Below are positions 16,166-24,514 of a stretch of DNA of 64,000 nucleotides, one piece after another. The position numbers were made by a program, and so were the translations under genes. The stretch is from positions 3,224,001-3,288,000 of the forward strand of contig NZ_BAAAWO010000001.1 of NCBI RefSeq assembly GCF_039535115.1, in the 5' to 3' direction. The notes below the pieces were generated by a model, which was not told the origin of the DNA, ran no database searches, and was given only the letters and a program-made list of their open reading frames with translations. Source of the DNA: Paeniglutamicibacter sulfureus. GTDB lineage: Bacteria; Actinomycetota; Actinomycetes; Actinomycetales; Micrococcaceae. Positions within the stretch are counted from its first letter, which is position 1. Each line of letters begins with the position of its first letter.

Positions 16166-16618
16166 CTACGCGTCCGCGGGAGGCCGGTTGGGATCCCATC
16201 CAAGGTTGGTGGCCATTTTCTGCAGGGATGAGACCGTGGTGGAATACTCCTCCGGCGTGATTCCGGCGCTTGATTCCTCGCGCATCGCATCGACGATCTC
16301 TGTGAGACGGTTCAGGGACACCGACCCCTGCTCGGTGAGTGCAAAGGTGTGCCCTTCCTCGGCAACCCAACCCGATTCAACGAGCTCGGCCAGATGCTCG
16401 GATGGGCTGGTGGGTTCGTCTTCGATCTGGACGTCCCCGAAGAACGGGGCAAGGGCTGCAGTCAGCTCGCCTCCGGTGGCGGGTCCGCGCGTCAGGACAT
16501 TGAGCAATTGCCATTGCCGGCGGGTGACGCCGTGCTCTTCGAGGGAGTTGGCGAACTGCTCGGAGATGAGCGAGTCAACCAATTTAAGCCAGTAACCCAA
16601 AGGGCGAGAATCGGTCAT
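16166..16618 (-). CDS. MarR-family transcriptional regulator
   Basis: 150 residues. The winged-helix fold is indicated by LEEHGVTRRQWQLLNVLTRGPATGGELTAALAPFF, then a recognition-helix region and LVESGWVAEEGHTFALTEQG (wing and basic end). A short acidic insert (EDEPTSPSEH) sits inside the DNA-binding half, which is unusual for the family. No cognate operator can be assigned with confidence; an 11-bp inverted repeat pair lies in the upstream region at 16670-16732. It may be cotranscribed with nadE. Confidence 0.85.
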   Translation of the reverse strand: MTDSRPLGYWLKLVDSLISEQFANSLEEHGVTRRQWQLLNVLTRGPATGGELTAALAPFFGDVQIEDEPTSPSEHLAELVESGWVAEEGHTFALTEQGSVSLNRLTEIVDAMREESSAGITPEEYSTTVSSLQKMATNLGWDPNRPPADA

Positions 16619-16669
16619 GACCCCACCCTAACCCGGGGACCACCTGCCTGTCTGTAGCCGGGTTGGCCA

Positions 16670-16732
16670 CGCAGCGAGTGAGGGAAGGCAGTGCGGGCGA
16701 TGCCGGCTTCTCAATGACACACACTCGCTGCG
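16670..16732. repeat. 11-bp perfect inverted repeat pair between marR and pyrE
   Basis: CGCAGCGAGTG at 16670-16680 and its exact complement CACTCGCTGCG at 16722-16732 are 41 bp apart. The pair sits in the divergent promoter region, just upstream of the predicted pyrE -10. It could be two operator halves bridged by looping, or a long RNA stem of the marR leader. Confidence 0.5.
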
Positions 16733-16757
16733 ATCACAGGTATGCCGTCGACCAAAC

Positions 16758-16763
16758 TAGAAT
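16758..16763 (+). promoter_or_regulatory. -10 hexamer of pyrE placing transcription start at the start codon
   Basis: TAGAAT lies 7 bp before the pyrE ATG at 16771, and no ribosome-binding sequence exists between them. This is the signature of a leaderless transcript, which is common in actinobacteria. The -35 region is weak. Confidence 0.55.
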
Positions 16764-16770
16764 TGAACTC

Positions 16771-17328
16771 ATGACCAACACTGCCGCGCGCACCCGCCTG
16801 CTCGAACTCATCAAGGAACTCGCCGTGGTCCACGGCAAGGTCATCCTTTCCTCCGGCAAGGAGGCCGACTACTACATCGATCTACGCCGCATCACCCTGC
16901 ACCACGAGGCGGCCCCGCTGGTGGGCTCCGTCATGCTGGAAATGCTCGACGAGGCAGGCATCGAGTTCACCAATGCCGGCGGCCTGACCATGGGTGCGGA
17001 CCCGGTGGGCACCGCGCTCATGCACGCCGCCGGACACGCCGGACGCTCCATCGACGCGTTCGTGGTCCGCAAGGCCCAGAAGTCCTACGGCATGGGCCGA
17101 CAGGTCGAGGGCCCCTCGGTCGAGGGACGCAACGTCGTGGTCCTCGAGGACACCTCCACCACCGGCGGTTCCGCACTGACCGCCGTCGAGGGCGTTCGCA
17201 AGGCAGGCGGCAACGTCGTGGCGGTGGCAGTGATCGTTGACCGCGACACCGGATCCAAGGAACGCATCGAGGCCGAGGCGGGTGTGCCCTACCTCTATGC
17301 CTTCGGCAAGGACGAGCTGGGCCTCTAA
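16771..17328 (+). CDS. pyrE: Orotate phosphoribosyltransferase
   Basis: 185 residues. ATG at 16771 is preceded by no ribosome site but by TAGAAT, so a leaderless message is likely; the upstream extension of the frame is not protein-like. KVILSSGKEADYYIDLRRITL and GLTMGADPVGTALMHAA are PyrE motifs. The PRPP loop is NVVVLEDTSTTGGSALTAVEGVRKAG (in the E-D-x-x-T-T-G-G form). It makes orotidine 5'-phosphate from orotate and PRPP in pyrimidine synthesis. An unknown gene follows 11 bp downstream and is probably cotranscribed. Confidence 0.95.
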   Translation: MTNTAARTRLLELIKELAVVHGKVILSSGKEADYYIDLRRITLHHEAAPLVGSVMLEMLDEAGIEFTNAGGLTMGADPVGTALMHAAGHAGRSIDAFVVRKAQKSYGMGRQVEGPSVEGRNVVVLEDTSTTGGSALTAVEGVRKAGGNVVAVAVIVDRDTGSKERIEAEAGVPYLYAFGKDELGL

Positions 17329-17339
17329 GCCCGCCACTT

Positions 17340-18128
17340 GTGACTTCCGCTGACGCGCCAGTCCTGCGTGCAGTGCGCCGCGGAGACCCCGGGGCAGTCC
17401 TGGCACTTATCGAGTCCGACCGCCCCGGGGTGCTCGCGGCCAAGCGTCCCGTCGCGGCGCTGTACCGCTTGATGATGAGCGCCCCGGGGTTGGCCACCTC
17501 GCCCGAGGGGCACTGGACCGGTGAACTGGGCAAGCACGTCGACGCGGTGGTGTGTGCCCATGCAGCATGCATCGGCCCCATGCGGGCAGCCGACCTGGTC
17601 GCTATCCCGCGGAAAGTACTCAAGAACGCCTACCCAAGGATCTTTCCGGAAGAATTGCCCGCGATCCTCGAAAGGCTGGGAGAGAACTACCAGCGCGCTC
17701 CCAAGAACTGGGACAAGATCAGTCCCTACGGGGTGATGTTTGATTGGGTCGTTTGCGGGCTCGCCCCCGCTCCCACCGGTGACGGCACGGTGAACCACCT
17801 GCTCTTTACCCTTCGCTGGAGCAAGCCGCGCGAACGCGCGGCGCTGTTTGCGGCAGCTCCGGCCTTGGCCGCGATTACCTTGCCGAGGCTTTTCGACGCC
17901 GAAGTCAGGCCCTCCCTGGGCGCCGCCGCGCTGGACTGGCAGCTGGATCCGGCCAGCGAGGACCGTATCGATCGACAGATTTTGGGCCTGCTCCGGACCG
18001 GAACGTGGGATTCGGAACAGGTACACGATGGGATTGACCGCTTCCGGACGCGCCACACCAGTGCCTTCCAATTGCGCTGGGCTGACGGACTGGAACGATT
18101 ACTGGCCGCAGAACGGGCTGAGCCCTGA
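17340..18128 (+). CDS. Hypothetical protein downstream of pyrE
   Basis: 262 residues from GTG at 17340, 11 bp after pyrE. I do not recognise a family. It is a soluble protein with an Ala/Arg-rich N-terminus, a central WDKISPYGVMFDWVVCGLAP segment, and helical repeats. Three Cys residues occur near residues 72-138, with no metal-binding spacing. There is no signal peptide or membrane helix. Codon use is typical for the genome and the reading frame is well supported by third-position GC. Proximity to pyrE is probably transcriptional convenience rather than function. Confidence 0.65.
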   Translation: MTSADAPVLRAVRRGDPGAVLALIESDRPGVLAAKRPVAALYRLMMSAPGLATSPEGHWTGELGKHVDAVVCAHAACIGPMRAADLVAIPRKVLKNAYPRIFPEELPAILERLGENYQRAPKNWDKISPYGVMFDWVVCGLAPAPTGDGTVNHLLFTLRWSKPRERAALFAAAPALAAITLPRLFDAEVRPSLGAAALDWQLDPASEDRIDRQILGLLRTGTWDSEQVHDGIDRFRTRHTSAFQLRWADGLERLLAAERAEP

Positions 18129-18256
18129 GGCAAGTGTTTATTGCGGGCCCGGAGATGGAGGTTTTGCTTGCCTCGGGCAGGGTTCGGCGCAACCTGCTTC
18201 CCGGACGCGAATCGCTACATCTACGTTAGACCGAATGCGGGCTGGTCAACTTACGG

Positions 18257-18272
18257 TTTACGCTCGCGAAAC
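18257..18272 (+). promoter_or_regulatory. Candidate GlnR nitrogen-control box upstream of ureA
   Basis: TTTAC-GCTCGC-GAAAC matches the actinobacterial GlnR half-pair (gTnAC-N6-GaAAC) at all strongly conserved positions. A weaker TCAAC lies 6 bp further upstream at about 18246-18250. The box sits about 80 bp before the predicted transcription start, suitable for activation. GlnR control of urease is known in other actinobacteria; the presence of GlnR in this organism is assumed. Confidence 0.45.
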
Positions 18273-18333
18273 CGGGGGTGGAACGCCATGCTGCCGCGCT
18301 ACCACAAGTCGTAGATAGGTGTCGGTTTTCTTC

Positions 18334-18342
18334 TGCTATTCT
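18334..18342 (+). promoter_or_regulatory. Extended -10 promoter of the urease operon
   Basis: TGCTATTCT has the TG-N-TATTCT form of an extended -10 element. No good -35 is seen, which is common for activator-dependent promoters. Confidence 0.45.
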
Positions 18343-18435
18343 TGCCCTATCCACGGACCTCCCGGCGCATCTGCCCGCCGGTTGAAGATAACGGGTGGCG
18401 CATTTTATTACCGCTGTTGAGAACTGGAGCCCTAG

Positions 18436-18738
18436 ATGCATTTGACCCCGCGTGAGCACGAAAAACTCATGGTGGTTGTTGCCGCCGACCTGGCGCGCAG
18501 ACGCCAATCCCGCGGACTGCTGCTCAACCATCCCGAATCCGTGGCCATCCTGACCTATGAACTGATTGAAGGCGCCCGGGACGGGCGCACGGTGGCGGAT
18601 TTGATGAGCTACGGAACTACCATCCTGACCCGGGAGCAGGTCATGGAGGGGGTCGCCGACATGATTTCGGACGTGCAGGTCGAGGCGACCTTCCCCGACG
18701 GCACCAAGCTCGTCACCGTCCACAACCCGATTCGCTAG
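18436..18738 (+). CDS. ureA: Urease gamma subunit
   Basis: 100 residues, the standard gamma-subunit length. [44 protein letters not shown], and the C-terminal [26 protein letters not shown] ending are canonical. It is a structural subunit of the (alpha-beta-gamma)3 urease. First gene of ureABCEFGD; the next gene follows after 17 bp. Confidence 0.98.
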   Translation: MHLTPREHEKLMVVVAADLARRRQSRGLLLNHPESVAILTYELIEGARDGRTVADLMSYGTTILTREQVMEGVADMISDVQVEATFPDGTKLVTVHNPIR

Positions 18739-18755
18739 GCAAGGGAGAGAAGAAC

Positions 18756-19331
18756 ATGAAACCGGGAGAATACATCCTGCGTGACGAACCCGTGCTCTGC
18801 AATTCGGAGCTCGAAACCCGAATCCTGAACCTGGTGAACCACGGCGACCGTCCCATCCAGGTCGGATCGCACTACCACTTTGCCGAGGTCAACCCGCAGC
18901 TGGACCTGGACCGGGTGGCCGCCCGCGGCTTCCGTCTGGACATCCCCGCCGGCACCGCCGTCCGCTTCGAACCCGGCGATGCACGCACCGTGCACTTGGT
19001 CGAATTCGCCGGGCGCCGGCACGTCTATGGGTTCCAGGACCGCGTGAACGGCCCGGTCGGCGAGACCATCCCGGCCGTGGAGACCGAGGCCATCGGCGGC
19101 TCCGCCGGCATCAACCCGGTCACCGAAGCGGAATTGGTCGCCGACTACGACATCGATCTGCCCAACCTGGGCGGGGAATCGGTGGGCTTCCACACCGACT
19201 TCGGCGTGGACCCCGTGGACGAATCGCTTCCGCCGCACCCCGAAGAGGTTCGGCGCGCCACCGAGGAAAGCGAAAAGGCCGAGGCCGATGCGGCCTCGAA
19301 GGATCAGACCCCGGAGGAGGACCAAGCATGA
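18756..19331 (+). CDS. ureB: Urease beta subunit with long acidic C-terminal tail
   Basis: 191 residues, whereas typical UreB is about 105-125. Residues 1-105 are canonical: [59 protein letters not shown]. The rest is a Glu/Asp/Ala-rich extension ending in [19 protein letters not shown]. The extension contains few His residues, so it is not an obvious nickel store. ATG is preceded by AAGGGAG. The end overlaps ureC by 4 bp (ATGA). UreB caps the active site and helps nickel delivery through the UreDFG complex. Confidence 0.96.
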   Translation: MKPGEYILRDEPVLCNSELETRILNLVNHGDRPIQVGSHYHFAEVNPQLDLDRVAARGFRLDIPAGTAVRFEPGDARTVHLVEFAGRRHVYGFQDRVNGPVGETIPAVETEAIGGSAGINPVTEAELVADYDIDLPNLGGESVGFHTDFGVDPVDESLPPHPEEVRRATEESEKAEADAASKDQTPEEDQA

Positions 19332-21040
19332 GCTTTGAAATGAGCCGCAAGCACTATGCGGAGATGTACGGACCCACCACCGGCGACGCCATTCGCCTGG
19401 CCGACACCGAGCTGCTGGCCGAGATCGAGCACGACTACACCAACTATGGCGACGAAGTCGTCTTCGGCGGCGGCAAGGTCATCCGCGACGGCATGGGCCA
19501 AAACGGCCAGATGACCCGCGATCAGGACATCCCGGACACCGTCATCACCAACGTGGTGGTGCTGGACTACACCGGGATCTACAAGGCCGACGTCGCCTTG
19601 CGCGACGGCCACATCTTCAAGATCGGCAAGGCCGGCAACCCCGACATCACCAACGGGGTGAACATCACCATCGGCGCGGCCACCGACATCATTGCGGGCG
19701 AGCACAAGATCTTGACCGCCGGCGCCATCGACACCCACATCCACTTTGTGAGCCCCGACCAGGTTCCGGTGGCCCTGGCCTCGGGGGTCACCACCATGAT
19801 CGGCGGCGGCGCCGGGCCTTCCGATGCCTCGAAGGCAACGACAGTGACCCCGGGCCCCTGGCACCTCTCCCGGATGCTGCAGGCTGTTGAAAACCTGCCC
19901 ATGAACATCGGATTCCTGGGCAAGGGTCACGCCAGCGCCAGAGGCCCGCTGGCCGAACAGATCCGCGCCGGCGCCATCGGCCTGAAAATCCACGAGGACT
20001 GGGGAGCAACCCACTCCTCGATCGACAACTCGCTGAAGATCGCCGACGAATTCGACGTGCAGATCGCCATCCACGCCGACACGCTGAACGAGTGCGGCTT
20101 CGTGGAGGACACCATCGCGGCCATCGACGGGCGGGTCATCCACACCTTCCACACCGAGGGTGCCGGTGGCGGCCACGCACCGGACATCATCCGCATGGCG
20201 GGGCTGCCCAACGTGCTGCCGGCTTCCACCAACCCCACTTTGCCGTACACCAACAACACCGTGGACGAGCACCTTGACATGCTCATGGTGGCACACCACC
20301 TCAACGCCGACATCCCGGAGGACGTAGCGTTCGCCGACTCGCGCATCCGCGCCGAGACCATTGCGGCCGAGGACGTGCTGCACGACATGGGCGTGTTCTC
20401 CATGACCTCCTCCGACTCCCAGGCCATGGGACGCGTCGGGGAGACGGTGCTGCGCACCTGGCAGGTCGCCGACGCCATGAAGCGCCAGCGCGGCAAGCTG
20501 GAGGGCGACCCCGAGGTGGGAGACAACTTCCGGCTCAAGCGCTACATCTCGAAGTACACCATCAACCCGGCCATCGCCCACGGCATCGCCGATTCCATCG
20601 GCAGCATCGAGGAAGGCAAGTTCGCCGACCTGGTGCTCTGGGATCCCGCGTTCTTCGGGGTGAAGCCGGACATGGTCATCAAGGGCGGGCTGATCGTCCA
20701 GTCGCTCATGGGGGACTCCAACGGATCGATCCCCACCCCGCAGCCGCGCACGCTGCGCGCCAACTTCGGCGCGCTGGGCACCGCGGTGCACCACTCCTCG
20801 ATCACCTTCCTGTCCCAGGCGGCCATCGAGGAGGGCGTGCCCGAGCGCCTGCGGCTGCGCAAGGTCATCCGGCCGGTTTCAGGCATCCGGACGCTGACCA
20901 AGTCCGACCTGAAGTTCAACGGGGAAACCCCTGACATCCAAGTCGACCCGCAGACCTACCAGGTCACCGTGGACGGGGTGCTGGCCACCTGCGAGCCCTC
21001 CAGCGTGCTGCCCATGGCCCAGCGCTACTTCCTCTTCTAA
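19328..21040 (+). CDS. ureC: Urease alpha (catalytic) subunit with Ala in place of the flap Cys
   Basis: 570 residues, full length. Nickel-binding DTHIHFV (His pair near residue 137-139), carbamylated Lys220 in [20 protein letters not shown], the His-rich [11 protein letters not shown], and [14 protein letters not shown] (Asp ligand) are all present, so the active site is complete. The mobile flap reads [17 protein letters not shown]; the Cys usual at this position (Cys319 of Klebsiella) is Ala322 here. Known Klebsiella Cys319-to-Ala enzymes remain active, so function is expected, with altered sensitivity to thiol reagents. It hydrolyses urea to ammonia and carbamate. Confidence 0.97.
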   Translation: MSFEMSRKHYAEMYGPTTGDAIRLADTELLAEIEHDYTNYGDEVVFGGGKVIRDGMGQNGQMTRDQDIPDTVITNVVVLDYTGIYKADVALRDGHIFKIGKAGNPDITNGVNITIGAATDIIAGEHKILTAGAIDTHIHFVSPDQVPVALASGVTTMIGGGAGPSDASKATTVTPGPWHLSRMLQAVENLPMNIGFLGKGHASARGPLAEQIRAGAIGLKIHEDWGATHSSIDNSLKIADEFDVQIAIHADTLNECGFVEDTIAAIDGRVIHTFHTEGAGGGHAPDIIRMAGLPNVLPASTNPTLPYTNNTVDEHLDMLMVAHHLNADIPEDVAFADSRIRAETIAAEDVLHDMGVFSMTSSDSQAMGRVGETVLRTWQVADAMKRQRGKLEGDPEVGDNFRLKRYISKYTINPAIAHGIADSIGSIEEGKFADLVLWDPAFFGVKPDMVIKGGLIVQSLMGDSNGSIPTPQPRTLRANFGALGTAVHHSSITFLSQAAIEEGVPERLRLRKVIRPVSGIRTLTKSDLKFNGETPDIQVDPQTYQVTVDGVLATCEPSSVLPMAQRYFLF

Positions 21041-21069
21041 GCCGACGTCGAGCATTTCAAAGGAGTTCC

Positions 21070-21543
21070 ATGATCATCGAGCAGCTTTCGGGCAACAAAC
21101 GCGATGTCCCCGAGGCCGAGCTGGCAAAGCTGCACGAGGAAAAAGTCGTGCTGCCCTCCGCAGCCCTGGTCAAGCGCATCCAGCGCGTCACCACCGACCA
21201 CGGCCGGGAGCTGGGCATCCGCCTGGCCCCGGGCGCGGACCTTCAGGACGGCGACATCCTGCTGCGCAACGAGAAGGAAATCATCACCGTCTCGGTGCTT
21301 CCCACCGACGTGTTGGTCATTGCCCCGGGCAGCGTCTTCGAGATGGGGCAGGTGGCGCACGCCCTGGGCAACCGCCACCTGCAGGCGCAGTTCTTCGACG
21401 CCGATTCCGACTATGGCGCGGCGGTGATGGTGGTGCAATACGACCACACCGTCGAGGATTTCCTCAAGCACCACAAGACGCCGTTCCAGCGCCAGGAACG
21501 CGTGATGCCGGTGCCGTTCCGCCATGCCGAACACACCCACTAG
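21070..21543 (+). CDS. ureE: Urease accessory protein UreE (nickel metallochaperone)
   Basis: 157 residues. The N-terminal peptide-binding domain is followed by the metal-binding domain, with the conserved ALGNRHLQAQFFDAD segment where the His serves as nickel ligand at the dimer interface. The C-terminus ends FRHAEHTH, a short His cluster instead of the long poly-His tail of Klebsiella UreE. AAAGGAG lies ahead of the ATG. UreE delivers nickel to UreG. The last 20 bp overlap ureF. Confidence 0.94.
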   Translation: MIIEQLSGNKRDVPEAELAKLHEEKVVLPSAALVKRIQRVTTDHGRELGIRLAPGADLQDGDILLRNEKEIITVSVLPTDVLVIAPGSVFEMGQVAHALGNRHLQAQFFDADSDYGAAVMVVQYDHTVEDFLKHHKTPFQRQERVMPVPFRHAEHTH

Positions 21544-22225
21544 CCCCGGGCCGGGCCACCTGCTGACGCTGCTGCAGCTGACCGACTCGGCGCTGCCCAC
21601 CGGCGCCTTCAGCCACTCCCTGGGCCTGGAAAGCTACCTGGACGCCCGGACCGTGCACGATGAGGCCAGCTTCACGCTGTGGCTCGAGAAGTTCATCGCA
21701 CAGTCCCTGGCCTACACCGACGGGCTGGCGGTGCGCTTGGCCCACGAGGCTGCCGGGGGAGAGGAGCTGGCGCGGATTGATGCGCTGGTCCATGCCTCGG
21801 CCGTGCCGCGGCAGATCCGCGAGGCAGGGGTGAAGATGGGCGCGCGCATGCTGCACGTGGCCACCAGCGTCTTCCCCACCAAGGAGCTCGAGGACTACCG
21901 GGAGCAGGTGGCCTCCGGCACCTGTTTCGGGCACCCGGGCATCGCCTTTGCCCTGGGCGCGCGCGGCGCCGGCGCCCCGTGCGCCGACACCGTTGCGGCT
22001 TACCTGTTCTCCACCGTGACCTCGCTGACGCAGAACGCGATCCGCGGGATCCCCATTGGGCAGAACGCCGGGCAGCGGGTGCTGCGTGCCATGCACGCCC
22101 CGGTGTTGGCGGCCGTGGAGAAGATCTTCGCCCTGGACCTCCAGGACCTGGGAGCGGCTGCCCCTGGCCTGGAAATTGCGCAGATGCGCCACGAACACCT
22201 GCGCGCCCGCATGTTCATGTCCTGA
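21524..22225 (+). CDS. ureF: Urease accessory protein UreF
   Basis: 233 residues. LLQLTDSALPTGAFSHSLGLESYLDARTV is the hallmark N-terminal motif, and the all-helical body ends with ARMFMS, as UreF proteins do. UreF bridges UreD and UreG in the activation complex and checks GTPase-coupled nickel insertion. The start overlaps the end of ureE by 20 bp, so coupling is tight. A 48-bp gap follows before ureG. Confidence 0.95.
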   Translation: MPNTPTSPGPGHLLTLLQLTDSALPTGAFSHSLGLESYLDARTVHDEASFTLWLEKFIAQSLAYTDGLAVRLAHEAAGGEELARIDALVHASAVPRQIREAGVKMGARMLHVATSVFPTKELEDYREQVASGTCFGHPGIAFALGARGAGAPCADTVAAYLFSTVTSLTQNAIRGIPIGQNAGQRVLRAMHAPVLAAVEKIFALDLQDLGAAAPGLEIAQMRHEHLRARMFMS

Positions 22226-22273
22226 CCGGCAGTGACATGCGGCGCGAGAAACCTACGACAGAAGGAGTGCATG

Positions 22274-22885
22274 ATGGAACCGATTTGCATTGGCATCGGC
22301 GGACCCGTGGGAGCGGGCAAGACCCAGCTGATCGAGCGGATCACCCGCAGGCTGAACGACGAGGTGTCGATGGCCGCGATCACCAACGACATCTACACCA
22401 TCGAGGACGCCAAGATCCTGGCGGCCAACGGCGTGCTGCCGCTGGATAGGATCGTCGGCATCGAGACCGGCGGCTGCCCGCACACCGCGATCCGCGAGGA
22501 CACCTCGATGAACTCCGCGGCCATCGAGGAACTGAAGGCCAAGCACCCGGACCTGCAGGTCATCTTCGTCGAGTCCGGGGGAGACAACCTCTCCGCGACG
22601 TTCTCCCCGGAACTCGTGGACTTCTCCGTCTACATCATTGACGTGGCCCAGGGCGAGAAGATCCCGCGCAAGGCCGGACAGGGCATGATCAAGTCCGATT
22701 TGTTCATCATCAACAAGACCGACCTGGCCCCCTACGTGGGCGCCGACCTGTCGGTGATGGAGCGCGACTCCAAGGAATTCCGCGGGGACAAGCCGTTCTG
22801 CTTCACCAACCTCAAGACCGACGAGGGACTGGACACCGTCATCGACTGGCTCAAGCACGAGGTGCTGATGCTGGACCTGGGCTAG
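22274..22885 (+). CDS. ureG: Urease accessory GTPase UreG
   Basis: 203 residues. ATG at 22274 is favoured (AAGGAG at 22262-22267, 6-bp spacing); the adjacent ATG at 22271 is too close and an in-frame GTG at 22232 lacks a site. P-loop [28 protein letters not shown], the Cys-Pro-His nickel motif in [17 protein letters not shown], and [14 protein letters not shown] (NKxD) are all conserved. It is a SIMIBI GTPase that shuttles nickel from UreE to apo-urease. Confidence 0.97.
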   Translation: MEPICIGIGGPVGAGKTQLIERITRRLNDEVSMAAITNDIYTIEDAKILAANGVLPLDRIVGIETGGCPHTAIREDTSMNSAAIEELKAKHPDLQVIFVESGGDNLSATFSPELVDFSVYIIDVAQGEKIPRKAGQGMIKSDLFIINKTDLAPYVGADLSVMERDSKEFRGDKPFCFTNLKTDEGLDTVIDWLKHEVLMLDLG

Positions 22886-22902
22886 GGAGGATGGCACCGA
22901 GA

Positions 22903-23787
22903 ATGCCCGAGCAGCCAGCCATCAAGGAGCTGGGGCCCTCGCCCTTCGCGGGAACCAAGCTCGTGGGCGAGCTGCGCCTGCAGGTGGGGAACCGCGCCGG
23001 AAAGGCGATCGCCACCCGGCAGTACCACCAGGGCGCCCTGCGGATCCTGCGGCCGCACTACCTTGATGACACGGCACAGGTCTGCTACACCATCGTGAAC
23101 CCCGGCGGCGGCTACCTCGGCGGGGACAACTACGGCATCGAGGTCTCTGTGGACGAAGGCGCCTCGCTGCTGCTGACCACCCAGTCGGCCACCAAGGTGT
23201 ACAAGACCCCCGGCACCTTTGCCCGCCAGGACCTGGTGGTGCGCCTGGACGCCGGGGCGGTGCTCGAATACGTGCCCGACCAGCTCATCGCCTACCGCGG
23301 GGCCGACTACCGGCAGTTCACCACGGTGGACATGCACCGGGATTCCAGCCTGCTCTTCTGCGAGGTGCTCACCCCGGGGTGGAGCCCGGACGGGAAACTC
23401 TTCCGCTACGACGAGGTGCGCCTGCGCACCGAGGTCTGCGTGGACGGCCGCCTGGCGGTGCTGGACAACCTGCTGGTGCGCCCCGGGGCGGACTCGCTGG
23501 ATTCACTGCTCTTCCTGCAGGACTACACGCACGTGGGAATGCTGCTGGCCATCGATGCGAACATCGGTTCCGGAGACGTCGAGCGCATCCGCGACCTGGC
23601 CTACCGAACCGGGAAGGCGCAGCGCACCGAGGTGCATCTGGGGATCAGCAAGGTGCCGGGCCCGGGCGTCGCCGTGCGTGCCCTGTCGAACTCCACCGAG
23701 GCCATCACTGCGGTCCTGATGTCCGTGGTCGACGAGCTGCGCCACCACCTGAGGGGCCAAAAGCCGCTGAACCTGCGCAAGTACTAG
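22903..23787 (+). CDS. ureD: Urease accessory protein UreD (UreH)
   Basis: 294 residues from ATG 22903. An ATG at 22891 is possible but sits directly against the GGGAGG ribosome site. GNRAGKAIATRQYHQGALRILRPHY, NPGGGYLGGDNY, TTQSATKVYKTPG, LEYVPDQLIAYRGADY and the C-terminal DELRHHLRGQKPLNLRKY are UreD family features. UreD binds apo-urease directly and channels nickel from the UreFG pair. Last gene of the urease operon. Confidence 0.94.
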   Translation: MPEQPAIKELGPSPFAGTKLVGELRLQVGNRAGKAIATRQYHQGALRILRPHYLDDTAQVCYTIVNPGGGYLGGDNYGIEVSVDEGASLLLTTQSATKVYKTPGTFARQDLVVRLDAGAVLEYVPDQLIAYRGADYRQFTTVDMHRDSSLLFCEVLTPGWSPDGKLFRYDEVRLRTEVCVDGRLAVLDNLLVRPGADSLDSLLFLQDYTHVGMLLAIDANIGSGDVERIRDLAYRTGKAQRTEVHLGISKVPGPGVAVRALSNSTEAITAVLMSVVDELRHHLRGQKPLNLRKY

Positions 23788-23907
23788 GGGCGTGCCCCAC
23801 CTGTGCGTTTGCGGTGCAGGCAACCCGCGTCCTGCGTGGCGGTATGCGCCCAGGTATCCCAACCCGTCCCGGAGGCCGCCCACCTGTCGAAAATCGTCAT
23901 CTCTGTG

Positions 23908-23939
23908 CTCGGCACGCCCCCAAGTTTGGTCGTGCCGAG
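23908..23939. terminator. Hairpin downstream of the urease operon
   Basis: CTCGGCACG and its exact complement CGTGCCGAG form a 9-bp stem with a 14-base loop, 120 bp after ureD. No T-run follows. A terminator role is plausible, but the distance leaves other RNA roles open. Confidence 0.4.
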
Positions 23940-24080
23940 TACGGAGGTAACGGTCACGGGACCGTCTTAGGTCTGAACCCGAGCCGCTTCAAAGCGGTCA
24001 GTGGCCACACGTTCCCCGTCATCGAAGACTGCCGTGGATATCGGCACCCGGACGTTGGTGCTCGATCGCCAGAACGGCAA

Positions 24081-24118
24081 ATTCCACGTGGGGAATATAT
24101 CGAAAAGTGGAATATTCG
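24081..24118. repeat. AT-rich cluster of short palindromes
   Basis: ATTCC-acgtgg-GGAAT (with inner palindrome CCACGTGG) is followed by two GGAATAT units and a perfect GAATATTC. The density of GGAAT/ATTCC arms within 40 bp is unlike the surrounding GC-rich sequence. It may be a regulatory or remnant element; no protein is known. Confidence 0.35.
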
Positions 24119-24514
24119 AGGATGCTCCCCGGCTGCCGTTGGCCAGGGCCAGCCACCCCGCAAGATCCGCGACAACAAGCATGATCGCCCCTCCGTGGTG
24201 CACTGCGTGATTTGCTTCCTTGGTGGCGCCGATCCCCCCTGCTGCCCCCAAGGCTGCAACGGGAAGTCCAACGAGCCGGATGCACGGCTTCGGGCCGCAG
24301 GGCGGGCGGCACCTGTGCCCGGGTGCCCCCATCAAGTACCAAACTAGCTGACGCGACAAGTGGAAAAGCGCGGCCAGCGAGTTCTCGAACAACCCCGAAC
24401 AAAGCCGGATATTCCGAACGGGACGTAACGGCTTTCCGGCTGGGGTCGCCGGGTGCCTAAGATTCAGGTGGGGCCATGTGCGGCATGCACGCGGCGGTAG
24501 CTAAAGAGGACTGA

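Larger units (their letters stand above)
18129..18435 (+). other. Intergenic region and leader upstream of the urease operon
   Basis: A 307-bp stretch without a credible gene. It contains a possible GlnR box at 18257-18272 and an extended -10 promoter at 18334-18342, giving a leader of roughly 85 bases. GGAG at about 18424-18427 precedes the ureA ATG. No riboswitch-like fold is recognised. Confidence 0.6.
23788..24514 (+). other. 727-bp region without a recognisable gene
   Basis: No open frame here shows both the third-position GC bias of the neighbours and a recognisable protein. The best candidate is a minus-strand frame at 23967-24392 (141 codons, some hydrophobic stretches), which has poorer codon bias and may be a decayed gene. 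Base composition is uneven, with an AT-rich palindromic patch near 24081-24118. A hairpin at 23908-23939 may end the urease transcript. A -10-like TAAGAT at 24458-24463 probably serves the following gene. Confidence 0.5.

Noticed and set aside
18301..18350. AmtR-type nitrogen box upstream of ureA
   Set aside because: CTAT and ATAG elements are present but in the wrong order and spacing for the AmtR palindrome; the GlnR-like match is better.
23967..24392. 141-codon minus-strand frame in the gap after the urease operon
   Set aside because: TTG start, weak third-position GC and no family resemblance. Kept only as a possible decayed gene in the gap description.
24380..24412. SOS (LexA) box near TCGAACAACCCCGAAC
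   Set aside because: The second half lacks the GTTCGA symmetry required by actinobacterial LexA.
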